Under the pieces are notes generated by a model that saw only the letters and a list, made by a program, of their open reading frames with translations, was not told the origin of the DNA and did no database searches. Made by a program: the position numbers and the translations under genes. Positions 29,101 through 36,974 of a stretch of 45,000 nt of DNA are shown piece by piece. Every line of letters begins with the position of its first letter. The first letter of the stretch is position 1. The DNA is from Asaia bogorensis (GTDB taxonomy: Bacteria > Pseudomonadota > Alphaproteobacteria > Acetobacterales > Acetobacteraceae): contig CAMDGX010000031.1 in NCBI GenBank assembly GCA_945897825.1, forward strand, positions 1-45,000, read 5' to 3'.

Positions 29101-29367
29101 GAGGGCGTGCTGGTCGATGTGTATCGCCAGTCGCCGCGGGATGCGCTGCGCAACCCGGCGGGGCTGAACGACACGCTGGTGGACCTGATCAACACCGTCA
29201 CCATCTCCGACCGCGAGCCGACCCAGCAGGCCGAGGCGGTGTCGCGCGAGCTGATGGCCAATGTGGCGGCCGAGCTGGCCAAGGCGGCGGCGGTGATGGG
29301 CGATGAGGTCGCGGCGATCAACCGCATGGCCGCCAGTGCCGGCATCGCGCATGTGACGAGCGCCTGA
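26200..29367 (+). CDS. BNR/sortilin-like beta-propeller protein without signal peptide
   Basis: A 1055-residue protein built from many BNR-type repeats (the motif S/T-x-D-G-G-x-S/T-W recurs about ten times, e.g. TTDGGRSW, STDGGDSW, SDDHGETW, TSDGGRTW). The repeats fill roughly the first 720 residues, and a C-terminal part ends in helices rich in Ala. It resembles proteins annotated as glycosyl hydrolase or VPS10/sortilin-like, although a BNR repeat alone does not prove glycosidase activity. Most such proteins are exported, but this one begins MNEMSSSTALSGLKWRCIGPS with no signal peptide and no earlier in-frame start. Confidence 0.85.
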   Translation: MNEMSSSTALSGLKWRCIGPSRGGRVVAVAGDYNDPMTFYFGACAGGVWKTTDGGLYWRNVSDGFLSTAAVGAIAVARTDSNVVYAGMGETTIRLDVSYGDGVYKTTDGGRSWANVGLQDTKHIGRVLIHPTNPDIVYIAALGDIFGPSEARGVYRTTDGGATWQKILYRDEDSGAVDMSMDPNNPRVIYASIWQTRRNFWNISSGGPGCGLFKSTDGGDSWTEISRNKGLPSGPIGKIGVAVSPARSGRVWALVEAEGDKCGMYRSDDHGETWVQTQASRDLMHRPWYYTHVFADPSHGDTVYVTNLAMWKSTDGGTSFTEINTSHGDNHDLWIDPRDSRRMIEGNDGGAQVTFNGGHTWSSIYNQMTGQFYRIDVDDRFPYRVYGTQQDNTSIAVPSSAVWGAISLVDCSYPGTGESGFIAVKPNNPDVVFCGAVGSSPGGAGALQRYDYSTDQISLVNVWPEESTGVAPRDLKYRFAWTFPIVFSPHDPDTLYAGGNVVFKSTNEGQSWEPISPDLSLNDKARQGHSGGDITRESAGAEVHATTASVVESPHRKGEIWASTDDGLVHVMRAGANTWSNVTPPTLPELAYVGCVEPSPHVADTVYVAATRYKLSDYKPYLYRTSDGGRTWQSINGNFPEGEITRVVRADPVRKGLLFAGTETGVFYTLDDGATWARLPGGLPVVPVYDLKIKHDDLIAGTHGRAFWILDDLTSLRALPAKVDAPALLPPRKTIRSRMHHGALGGAKGPVSFQLVFGIGGAIAHSEKPDGTKVREFLDIGENPPQGTIVWYWLPEGFSGAVALTFRDERGAKIASYASDDSAVPVAKRPSAKPGLNRYVWDMRYPGPAKMDNTLALPKPKALVADPDNTPGPLAIPGSYTVEMSAGGASQSQPFVIVKDPRLPTTPAQHKAQFDLVQELVASLDALNIAVGRMRRTRKQLGALAELAGAGELADKAKAAAATLGAIEGVLVDVYRQSPRDALRNPAGLNDTLVDLINTVTISDREPTQQAEAVSRELMANVAAELAKAAAVMGDEVAAINRMAASAGIAHVTSA

Positions 29368-29374
29368 GCGTCGG

Positions 29375-29406
29375 CCCCGGCCCTCTCCTGCGCGGGAGGG
29401 CCGGGG
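29375..29406. terminator. GC-rich hairpin between convergent genes
   Basis: CCCCGGCCCTC (29375-29385) pairs perfectly with GAGGGCCGGGG (29396-29406) around a ten-base loop. It occupies the 41-base gap between the BNR gene and the convergent WcbI-GT61 gene. No T-run follows on either side. Confidence 0.65.
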
Positions 29407-29408
29407 TG

Positions 29409-31280
29409 CTACCCGACTGTCATCATGCCTACGGCATGGTCCAGCATGGCGAGCGGGATGGCATGGGCGTCGCCCGGCTCCACCTTCTCGCCCACGATGT
29501 AGCCGTAGTGCAGGCCGGCGCAGGAGGCGATCGACCAGTAGGTCAGCGATGGCTCGGCCGGGCCCACGAGTTCCAGCACGGCGGCGCCTGGCGGGCAGAA
29601 GGCGATCTCCGCCAGCGCGGGCCCCTGCGTGGCGACAACCGCGCCGGCATGGCGCAGCACGGCGATGCGTTCAGTCAGCGACGTGGCGTCGGCATCCAGC
29701 ACCGTGAAGCCGCGCGCCATGAGGTTCGCCACCATTGCGGCCTCGTTGGCCAGCCGGCTCGTGGCGGTGCGCAGATAGACCCGTCGCGGGCCCGGCGGGG
29801 CCAGCGGTACCATGGCCGCCAGTGCCATGGCGGCGCCATGGGCGAAGGGCGAGACCGCGTCGGTGTCGAACCGGCTGGTCACCACAAGCCCGGCGCAGGC
29901 AACCGGCGCGTCGGGCAGCCAGGCCACGTGCGGCTCCAGTCCCAGCAGCGCCAGCATCTCGCGCAGATGGGGAAGGTCCGCAGCGTCGGGCAGCAGCAGG
30001 CGCAGATCGGGGTGTTGGCGCCGCAGCCGCGCGCAGGCGACCAGGCGCGGCAGGATGGTGGCCATGCCGTGCGGGTCTGCCTCCCAGCCGGGGCCGACCC
30101 CGAGGAACGCCCTTCCCTCGATTCGGTGCGCCGCCGGGAGGTTCGCCACTGGGGGGGGCGCGCCCGGGGGCAGCGTGTCGGCCAGCACCGTGCCGCCGCA
30201 CAGCACCGCGCCGGAGCGGCCAAGGACGACGGCGTCCACCAGCCCGGCCGCGAGCGCGGCCGGGGCATGGTAGCGGCCGCTCTCCGTGCTCAGCAGCTCG
30301 GCCCCCCTGGGAGCGATGGCGGGATCGACGGCGGTGGCGAAGAACGGCGCGGCGCGCGCGATGTCCATGGCGGGGTACAGCGTCGCGACCTCGGCCAGCC
30401 CGCCGCCCGCCTTCAGCGCGGCGATGCCGGGGCCGGCGGGCAGGACGACGCGGACCGCAGCCGCCGGCCCGCGCAGGTGCCAGTCGACCCATTCGCCGAA
30501 GCTGCGAACCGCGTCGCCCTGGCGATAGCGCAGGTTGGGCGACCACCAGCCCAGGGCGAAATGCGCCGCGACTTGCGGGTGGACCGGGGCCTGGGCGTCG
30601 GCGAACACGCCCTCCAGCCCGGGCGCGACGGCGCGCAGTTGCGCATCGAACGTCCCGTCGGCCAGGGAAGCGAGCGCGGGATGGCCGAGGAGTTGCGCCA
30701 TCACCTGCTGCATTAGCGCCCCCGCCGGGTGCACGGGGCTGTGGAACAGGCGTTCGGAGCGGAAGCGGGACAGCACGAAGGCGGCGACACGGACGTCGCA
30801 GCCGGCTTCGCGCCGGAACATGGCCTTTGCCGTCTCGGCGTGCAGCCGGTCGAGATCCTCCAGTGCCGAGACGGCCATGGCGTCGTAGGCGGTGCGGCGC
30901 GACGCGGAGGGGATTTCGTCGCGCAGCGCCTGCAGCGCGATCCGGTCGCCGAAATGCACGGGAACCCCGGGAATGTCGGGGCCGCGCGGGGGGTGCTCGG
31001 CCATCAGCGGCCAGAGGCTGGCGAATTCCAGGCGGGGCAGGATGATGATCGCGCAGTCCGGGCCCAGCGAGGCCCGCTCGGCCTCGTCCATGGCGCCCTC
31101 CTCGGCCACCGCCACGACGGCGCGCGCGAGGACCGCGGTGGGCAGGGGGGGACGGCCGCCGGGCTTGTCGGGCGACAGATGCAGTTCGACGCGGCCGGCG
31201 AGGCCGGGGACGGCACCCAGGTGTTCGACCACCGCGCCGACCACATGCCCGCCGATACCGATCAGCGCCGGCCTTGCCAT
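29409..31280 (-). CDS. WcbI-domain / glycosyltransferase-61-like fusion protein
   Basis: A 623-residue protein likely involved in surface polysaccharide. The N-terminal third (to about residue 215) resembles WcbI, a capsule-biosynthesis acetyltransferase-like protein: GIGGHVVGAVVEHL, ILPRLEFASLWPLM, VHFGDRIALQ and a region rich in SRFRSERLFHSPVHPAG. The C-terminal part (about 260-623) resembles the GT61/DUF563 family, with the closing VLELVGPAEPSLTYWSIAS block. The ATG at 31280 has GGAG upstream; the longer frame is unlikely. It lies 46 bases downstream of the dehydrogenase gene and may be cotranscribed with it. No other polysaccharide genes lie nearby. Confidence 0.75.
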   Translation of the reverse strand: MARPALIGIGGHVVGAVVEHLGAVPGLAGRVELHLSPDKPGGRPPLPTAVLARAVVAVAEEGAMDEAERASLGPDCAIIILPRLEFASLWPLMAEHPPRGPDIPGVPVHFGDRIALQALRDEIPSASRRTAYDAMAVSALEDLDRLHAETAKAMFRREAGCDVRVAAFVLSRFRSERLFHSPVHPAGALMQQVMAQLLGHPALASLADGTFDAQLRAVAPGLEGVFADAQAPVHPQVAAHFALGWWSPNLRYRQGDAVRSFGEWVDWHLRGPAAAVRVVLPAGPGIAALKAGGGLAEVATLYPAMDIARAAPFFATAVDPAIAPRGAELLSTESGRYHAPAALAAGLVDAVVLGRSGAVLCGGTVLADTLPPGAPPPVANLPAAHRIEGRAFLGVGPGWEADPHGMATILPRLVACARLRRQHPDLRLLLPDAADLPHLREMLALLGLEPHVAWLPDAPVACAGLVVTSRFDTDAVSPFAHGAAMALAAMVPLAPPGPRRVYLRTATSRLANEAAMVANLMARGFTVLDADATSLTERIAVLRHAGAVVATQGPALAEIAFCPPGAAVLELVGPAEPSLTYWSIASCAGLHYGYIVGEKVEPGDAHAIPLAMLDHAVGMMTVG

Positions 31281-31326
31281 CGTCGTTCTCCGGAGGGAGG
31301 TCGCCCGGCTGTCAGCGCGTCGGCTG

Positions 31327-32259
31327 TCAGCGCGTGGGGCGGGGTGGATTCTGGCTGTAGTCGTAGAAGCCGCGCCCGGCCTTGCGGCCCAGCCAGCCAG
31401 CTTCGACATACTTCACCAGCAGCGGGCAGGGCCGGTACTTGCTGTCGGCCAAGCCTTCGTAGAGCACCTGCATGATCGACAGGCAGGTATCCAGCCCGAT
31501 GAAGTCGGCCAGCTCGAGCGGGCCCATCGGGTGGTTGGCGCCGAGCTTCATCGCGGTGTCGATGGCCGTGACCGAGCCGACGCCCTCGTAGAGCGCGTAG
31601 ACCGCCTCGTTGATCATCGGCACCAGGATGCGGTTGACGATGAAGGCGGGGAAATCCTCGGAGACGGCGGTGGTCTTGCCGAGCTTGCGCGACAGCGCCT
31701 GGATCGCCTGGAAGGTGGGTTCGTCGGTGGCGATGCCGCGGATCACCTCGACCAGCTTCATGACCGGCACCGGGTTCATGAAGTGCATCCCGATGAACTT
31801 CTCGGGGCGGTCGGTGCTGGCGCCCAGCCGGGTGATGGAGATGGAGGAGGTGTTGGAGGCCACCATCGCCGAGGGCTTGAGGTGGGGCACGAGGGTTTTG
31901 AAGACCGCGCGCTTGACGTCCTCTTTCTCGGTGGCGGCCTCGATCACCAGGTCGCAGTCCCCGAAGGCAGCGTAGTCGGTGCTGGTGGTGATGCGCGCGA
32001 GCGCTTCCAGCTTGTCGATCTCGCTGATCAGCGTGCGGTTGACCTGGCGGTCGAGGTTGCGGCCCATCAGGGCCATCGCCTTTTCCAGTGCCTCGGCCTT
32101 CACGTCGAGCAGCACGACGGAGATACCGGCGAGCGCGCAGACATGGGCGATGCCGTTGCCCATCTGCCCGGCGCCGATCACCCCCACGGTCTGGATGGCC
32201 GGGCTGTCGGCGCTGGCCGCCACGTTCTCCGCCGCGGCGGCCGGCGCCTGGACGTTCAT
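31327..32259 (-). CDS. 3-hydroxyacyl-CoA dehydrogenase (3-hydroxybutyryl-CoA type)
   Basis: A 310-residue NAD(P)-dependent dehydrogenase that interconverts 3-hydroxyacyl-CoA and 3-oxoacyl-CoA in beta-oxidation or the acetoacetyl/butyryl-CoA route. The Rossmann motif GVIGAGQMGNGIAHV follows an unusual 22-residue Ala-rich N-terminal extension (VQAPAAAAENVAASADSP). The catalytic His is in MHFMNPVPVMKLVEV, and KxxGFxxNR-like residues (FPAFIVNRIL) follow. The ATG overlaps the etfA stop by one base (ATGA). The operon order etfB-etfA-dehydrogenase is common in alphaproteobacteria. Confidence 0.93.
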   Translation of the reverse strand: MNVQAPAAAAENVAASADSPAIQTVGVIGAGQMGNGIAHVCALAGISVVLLDVKAEALEKAMALMGRNLDRQVNRTLISEIDKLEALARITTSTDYAAFGDCDLVIEAATEKEDVKRAVFKTLVPHLKPSAMVASNTSSISITRLGASTDRPEKFIGMHFMNPVPVMKLVEVIRGIATDEPTFQAIQALSRKLGKTTAVSEDFPAFIVNRILVPMINEAVYALYEGVGSVTAIDTAMKLGANHPMGPLELADFIGLDTCLSIMQVLYEGLADSKYRPCPLLVKYVEAGWLGRKAGRGFYDYSQNPPRPTR

Positions 32260-33194
32260 CAGCCGCGCTCCAGCTCCGCCGCCAGCTCGGGCAGCGCCTG
32301 GAACAGGTCGGCGACCAAGCCGTAGTCGGCCACCTGGAAGATCGGCGCCTCCTCGTCCTTGTTGATCGCCACGATGACCTTGCTGTCCTTCATGCCGGCG
32401 AGATGCTGGATGGCGCCGGAGATGCCGACGGCCACGTACAGCTCGGGGGCGACGATCTTGCCGGTCTGGCCGACCTGGTAGTCGTTCGGCACGAAGCCGG
32501 CGTCGACGGCGGCGCGGCTGGCGCCCACGGCGGCGCCGAGCTTGTCGGCGATCGGGTCGAGCAGCTTGAAGTTGTCGCCGTTCTGCATGCCGCGGCCGCC
32601 GGAGACCACGACGCGGGCGGCGGTCAGCTCCGGGCGTTCGCTCTTGGACAGCTCGGCCGAGACCCAGCGCGAGGAGGCGGGGGCGTCGACCGACGGGGCC
32701 GCCTCGATGCTGGCGCTGCCGCCTTCGCTGGCCACGGGGTCGAAGCTGGCGGCGCGCACGGTGATCACCTTCTTGGCGTCGCTGCTCTTCACGGTGGCCA
32801 TCGCGTTGCCGGCATAGATCGGGCGCACGAAGGTGTCGGCATCGACCACGCCGGCGATGTCGCTGATCGGCTGGCTGTCCAGCAGGGCGGCGACGCGGGG
32901 CAGGATGTTCTTGCCGATGGCGGTGGTGGCGGCCATCACGTGCGAATAGGCCGGCGCGAGGGCCACCATCAGGGCGGCCATCGGCTCGGCGAGATTGTTG
33001 GCATAGGCGGGCGCGTCGGCCAGGATCACCTTGGCGACGCCGGGCAGCTTGGCGGCCGCGTCGGCGGCGGCCTGGACGCCGGAACCGGCGACCAGCGCGT
33101 GTACCTCGCCCAGCTGGGCGGCGGCGGCGATGGCGGAGCGGGACGGCTGCTTGATCAGGCCGCCCTCGTGGTCGATCAGGACAAGAGCGGTCAT
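32259..33194 (-). CDS. etfA: Electron transfer flavoprotein, alpha subunit
   Basis: A 311-residue FAD-carrying subunit of ETF, which takes electrons from acyl-CoA dehydrogenases and passes them to ETF-ubiquinone oxidoreductase. The C-terminal FAD-binding region is intact: [33 protein letters not shown], a [12 protein letters not shown] block and [17 protein letters not shown]. The length is normal. It starts two bases after the etfB stop, and its own stop overlaps the dehydrogenase start. Confidence 0.96.
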   Translation of the reverse strand: MTALVLIDHEGGLIKQPSRSAIAAAAQLGEVHALVAGSGVQAAADAAAKLPGVAKVILADAPAYANNLAEPMAALMVALAPAYSHVMAATTAIGKNILPRVAALLDSQPISDIAGVVDADTFVRPIYAGNAMATVKSSDAKKVITVRAASFDPVASEGGSASIEAAPSVDAPASSRWVSAELSKSERPELTAARVVVSGGRGMQNGDNFKLLDPIADKLGAAVGASRAAVDAGFVPNDYQVGQTGKIVAPELYVAVGISGAIQHLAGMKDSKVIVAINKDEEAPIFQVADYGLVADLFQALPELAAELERG

Positions 33195-33196
33195 GG

Positions 33197-33946
33197 TCAG
33201 ATCACCTTGGCTTCGTTGCGCAGCTTCTCGACAAGCTCGGCCACCGAGCCCACCTTCTTGCCGGCCTGGCGCTTGGCCGGCTCCTCCACCTTCACCACCG
33301 TCAGGCGCGGGGCGGGGTCGACCCCCAGGTCCGCCGGCTTGATGGTTTCGATCGGCTTCTTGCGCGCCTTCATGATGTTCGGCAGCGAGGCGTAGCGCGG
33401 CTCGTTCAGGCGCAAATCGGTGGTGATGATCGCGGGGAGGCTCAGCACCACGGTCTCGAGGCCGCCATCGACCTCGCGCACCACGGTCATGCTCTCGCCC
33501 TCGATCGTGACCTTGCTGGCGAAGGTGCCCTGGGGCCAGCCGAGCAGGGCGGCGAGCATCTGGCCGGTGGCCGACATGTCGTCGTCGATGGCCTGCTTGC
33601 CGAGGATGATGAGGCCCGGCTGCTCCTTGTCCGCGATCGCCTTCAGCATCTTGGCGACTGCCAGCGGCTGCAGGTCGACATCGGACTCGACCAGGATGCC
33701 GCGGTCGGCCCCCATGGCGAGCGCGGTGCGGATGGTTTCCTGGCAGGCCGCCACGCCGAGCGAGACCGCGATGATCTCGGTGGCCGCGCCCTTTTCCTTC
33801 AGGCGCACGGCTTCCTCGACGGCGATCTCGTCGAACGGGTTCATCGACATCTTGACGCCGGCGGTCTCGACGCCGGTGCCGTCGGATTTCACCCGCACCT
33901 TCACGTTGTAGTCGACCACCCGCTTGACGGGGACAAGGATTTTCAT
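33197..33946 (-). CDS. etfB: Electron transfer flavoprotein, beta subunit
   Basis: A 249-residue ETF beta subunit that binds AMP and pairs with EtfA. It begins [19 protein letters not shown], the standard start of this family, and carries the ETF beta signature around [22 protein letters not shown] and the block [17 protein letters not shown]. The ATG at 33946 is the start used in homologues; the longer frame to 34048 is unsupported. It is the first gene of the operon, downstream of the promoter at 34044-34073. Confidence 0.96.
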   Translation of the reverse strand: MKILVPVKRVVDYNVKVRVKSDGTGVETAGVKMSMNPFDEIAVEEAVRLKEKGAATEIIAVSLGVAACQETIRTALAMGADRGILVESDVDLQPLAVAKMLKAIADKEQPGLIILGKQAIDDDMSATGQMLAALLGWPQGTFASKVTIEGESMTVVREVDGGLETVVLSLPAIITTDLRLNEPRYASLPNIMKARKKPIETIKPADLGVDPAPRLTVVKVEEPAKRQAGKKVGSVAELVEKLRNEAKVI

Positions 33947-34043
33947 GGGCTGCCGTGCCGTTTCCTGGATGTGGGCGGGTCGAGCGCCGGTCGCCAGGGA
34001 AGGCAGCGCCCGTGCGTTCGCACCTGCGAAATTGCTGGGCCGG

Positions 34044-34073
34044 ACCATAGTTGCGGCCTTGCGCGGCTGTCAA
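34044..34073 (-). promoter_or_regulatory. Probable sigma-70 type promoter of the etfBA-dehydrogenase operon
   Basis: On the minus strand: a perfect TTGACA (34073-34068), 18 bases, TATGGT (34049-34044). This would give a leader of about 90 bases before the etfB ATG. The remaining 33947-34150 gap shows no further gene. Confidence 0.5.
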
Positions 34074-34150
34074 ACGCAGCCCGGGCAGGGCAGGACGCCG
34101 CTTTGCGCCCCGCATCCGGCCGGGGAAGGGCGCGCCGCGCCAGGGTCGCG

Positions 34151-34342
34151 CTAGGGCCGCGATACGGCCAGCAACAATCCGAACAGCACCAGCGCCAGGA
34201 ACTGGAAGCCGATCCGGTATCGCATGATCCGGTTCTGCTGCGCCCCGCTGCTGCTGCGCGCCATGCCGAGCAGGCCCGCGACCAGAACTCCCACCGTGGC
34301 GAGCATGGCCATGCCCACCATCACCGTCAGAACTGTCTTCAT
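34151..34342 (-). CDS. Small twin-transmembrane protein
   Basis: A 63-residue inner-membrane protein with two hydrophobic helices (about 3-26 and 44-60) joined by a basic loop (MARSSSGAQQNRIMRYR). The pattern matches small 'twin transmembrane' proteins of alphaproteobacteria, related to HIG1-type proteins, often found near respiratory or heme genes. Its role is not established. It lies on the minus strand just upstream of the etf promoter and divergent from the MscS gene. Confidence 0.8.
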   Translation of the reverse strand: MKTVLTVMVGMAMLATVGVLVAGLLGMARSSSGAQQNRIMRYRIGFQFLALVLFGLLLAVSRP

Positions 34343-34484
34343 GGCAGGTAGCTAGGCACGGCCGGGCGGCACGGGCAACGCGAATCCGGCAAGGCAGCCC
34401 GGCGCCGGCGGTGCGGTTGACGGCCGGCGGAACGGACGCATCGTTTAGTTGACTCCGCCCCGTCCGCCGTGATGGGGCTTGCGC

Positions 34485-36974
34485 ATGAGATGGATCTCCC
34501 CCCCACGGCTCCTGGCCTGGCTGCTGCCCGCCCTGTCCGGCTTCGCGATGGCGGTCGCGGCGGCGGGCGCGCAGGCGCAGGCGCCGGCCGCCACGCCCCA
34601 GCAGGCCCCGGCGGTAACGCCGCAGCAGGCGCAACAGGCGCTGGACGTGCTGCGCGACCCGCAACGCCGCGCGGAGGTACTGGCGGTGCTGGAGACCCTG
34701 GCTCGCGCCGCCCGCATTCCGCCTGCTCAGCCTGGCCAGCCCGCGCGGCCCGTGGCGGCGGCAGGGCAGGAGGAGACCGGCGCCGCCGATTCCGGCCCAC
34801 CATCCGCCGCCGGGCAGACCCCGGCGCCTGCCGCTCCCCCCGCGCCCGCCGATTCGGCGCCGGCCGCCGCGCCGCCACCCGCCTCGGCGGTTCCGCTGGC
34901 GCCCGACAGCCTCGGCGCCCAGGTGATCGTCGGGCTCTCCGGTCGCCTGGCGACGCTCACCGAGGACATCGTGGAGGCGGCCCGCACCGTCAGCAGCATT
35001 CCGCTGATCGTCCTCTGGCTGGTGCAGCTCGCCGGCGACCCCGACCGGCAGGGCCTTCTGCTCGATACGCTCTGGCGCCTCGCGCTGGTGCTGGGCACCG
35101 GGCTGGCGGCGGAATGGCTGGTTGCCAGGATACTCCGCCCGCTCCACGGCCGTCTTGCCGCCCGCACGCCCGCCGAGCCAGTCGCCTTGCCGCCGGAGGA
35201 GGTGGCCGCCCTCGCGCCGCCGACTGCTCCTGCACTGACCGCGACCGCGCGGCTGGAGCAGACGGCCCGGCAGTCGGAGCGCATCTGGCGGCGCGCCCGG
35301 CGGCTGGGCATCTGGCTGCGCCGCGTGCCGTTCGGCCTGGCGTCGCTGGCGCTCGACCTGGTGCCGATGCTCGCCGTTCTGGCCACCGGCTATGCGATGC
35401 TGGGCGGCACGCTCGGGCAGCAGCCGACGCCTCGCCTCGTCATTCTTGCGGTGCTGCATGCCTATGTCTTCTATCGCCTGGTCAGCGGTGTGGTGTGCAT
35501 GCTGGTGGCGCCCGCCGAGCGGCGCCTGCGGCTGCTGCCGGTCGGCGACGAGATGGCCGCCTATGTCTGCCGCTGGGCGCGGCGGGCGGCCGCGGTCGGG
35601 ATCTTCGGCTATGCCACGCTGGAGGCCGGGCTGCTGTTCGGCCTGTACCGACTGGCCCATGGCGCGCTGGTCAAGGCGCTGATGCTGGTGCTCGCTGCCT
35701 TTGTCGTCGTCGTGATCCTGCAGCAGCGCCAGGCCGTCGCGGCGGTGATCCGCCCCCCCGAGGGCGCCGTGGGCATGGCAGCCCGGCTGCGCGCCATGGT
35801 TGCCCCGGTCTGGCACATCGTGGCGGCGATCTATGTCGGGGCGTTGTGGGTGGTGCTGGCGCTGGACCTGCCGGACGGGTTCAGCCGGCTGCTGTACCTG
35901 TCGCTGTCCACCGCTGCCGTGCTGGTGGCGGCCCGGGGCGTGCTGCTGCTCGGGCTCGGCCTGATCCACCGGGTGCTGCGCCAGGCCGACGATGCGGCGG
36001 TGCAGCGCGCCGGCGTCGCGGGGCGGCTGCTCACCTACCAGCCGGTGCTGGGCGCGGTGCTGCGCATGGCGGTCGGCATCGCCACCGTGCTGGGGCTGCT
36101 CCAGGTCTGGGGCCTGCCGGCATTGTCCTGGCTGCTGCAGGCGGAGCTGGGCGGGCGGCTGCTGCGCACCCTCGGGTCCATCGCGCTGACCGTGGCGCTG
36201 GCCGTGGGCGTGTGGGAGGGCGTGAACCTTGCCATCGAGCGCCACCTTGCCAGCCTCGCCGCCGGCGCCCAGGTGGCGCGCTCCGCCCGCCTGCGCACGC
36301 TGCTGCCGATGTTCCGCACCTCCCTGCTGGTGGCGATCTGCGTGTTTGTCGTGCTGATCGTGTTGTCGGAGATCGGGCTGAACATCGCGCCGCTGCTGGC
36401 CGGCGCCGGCGTGTTCGGCGTGGCGCTGGCCTTCGGCAGCCAGCGGCTGGTGCAGGATGTCATCACCGGCCTGTTCCTGCTGTTGGAGAACACGATGCAG
36501 GTGGGCGACGCGGTGACGCTGGGCGGCATGAGCGGCACGGTGGAGAATTTGTCGATCCGCACCATCCGCCTGCGCGCGATGGATGGCTCGATGCATATCG
36601 TGCCGTTCAGCGCCGTCACCACCGTGACCAACATGTCGCGCGACTTCGGCTACGCGGTGGTGGATGTCAGCATCAGCCTCAACGAGGACACGGAGCGCGT
36701 CGGCGATATCCTGCGCGATGTCGCGGCCACGATGCGGACGGAGGACCGGTGGTCCCCGGCGATCAGTTCCGACCTCGACGTGCTGGGCATCGACCGGTTC
36801 ATCGACGGCGCGCTGGTCCTGCGCACCCGCATCCGCACCACGCCCGGCCAGCGCGCGGCGGTGGGTCGGGAGCTGAACCGCCGGATCAAGCAGCGCTTCG
36901 ACGAGCTGGGCATCGAAAGCCCGATGACGGCCACCCGCACGCCGCCGCACGCGCTGGAGGAGGCGAGCGGCTGA
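34485..36974 (+). CDS. Large MscS-family mechanosensitive channel
   Basis: An 829-residue inner-membrane channel that opens on hypo-osmotic shock. It has a signal peptide (to about residue 32, AQAQA), an Ala/Pro/Gln-rich periplasmic segment to about residue 150, then many membrane helices. The C-terminal MscS core has the pore helix region GAGVFGVALAFGSQRLVQD and the beta-domain (LLENTMQVGDAVTLGG, then SGTVENLSIRTIRLR). The ATG at 34485 was chosen over a TTG two codons earlier. Its stop abuts the convergent MocR stop with no bases between. Confidence 0.92.
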   Translation: MRWISPPRLLAWLLPALSGFAMAVAAAGAQAQAPAATPQQAPAVTPQQAQQALDVLRDPQRRAEVLAVLETLARAARIPPAQPGQPARPVAAAGQEETGAADSGPPSAAGQTPAPAAPPAPADSAPAAAPPPASAVPLAPDSLGAQVIVGLSGRLATLTEDIVEAARTVSSIPLIVLWLVQLAGDPDRQGLLLDTLWRLALVLGTGLAAEWLVARILRPLHGRLAARTPAEPVALPPEEVAALAPPTAPALTATARLEQTARQSERIWRRARRLGIWLRRVPFGLASLALDLVPMLAVLATGYAMLGGTLGQQPTPRLVILAVLHAYVFYRLVSGVVCMLVAPAERRLRLLPVGDEMAAYVCRWARRAAAVGIFGYATLEAGLLFGLYRLAHGALVKALMLVLAAFVVVVILQQRQAVAAVIRPPEGAVGMAARLRAMVAPVWHIVAAIYVGALWVVLALDLPDGFSRLLYLSLSTAAVLVAARGVLLLGLGLIHRVLRQADDAAVQRAGVAGRLLTYQPVLGAVLRMAVGIATVLGLLQVWGLPALSWLLQAELGGRLLRTLGSIALTVALAVGVWEGVNLAIERHLASLAAGAQVARSARLRTLLPMFRTSLLVAICVFVVLIVLSEIGLNIAPLLAGAGVFGVALAFGSQRLVQDVITGLFLLLENTMQVGDAVTLGGMSGTVENLSIRTIRLRAMDGSMHIVPFSAVTTVTNMSRDFGYAVVDVSISLNEDTERVGDILRDVAATMRTEDRWSPAISSDLDVLGIDRFIDGALVLRTRIRTTPGQRAAVGRELNRRIKQRFDELGIESPMTATRTPPHALEEASG

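Noticed and set aside
32259-36950. A 1563-residue minus-strand frame running from the MscS region into etfA
   Set aside because: Only its C-terminal end (32259-33194) is a real protein, EtfA. The rest is His/Arg/Gln-rich shadow of MscS on the other strand.
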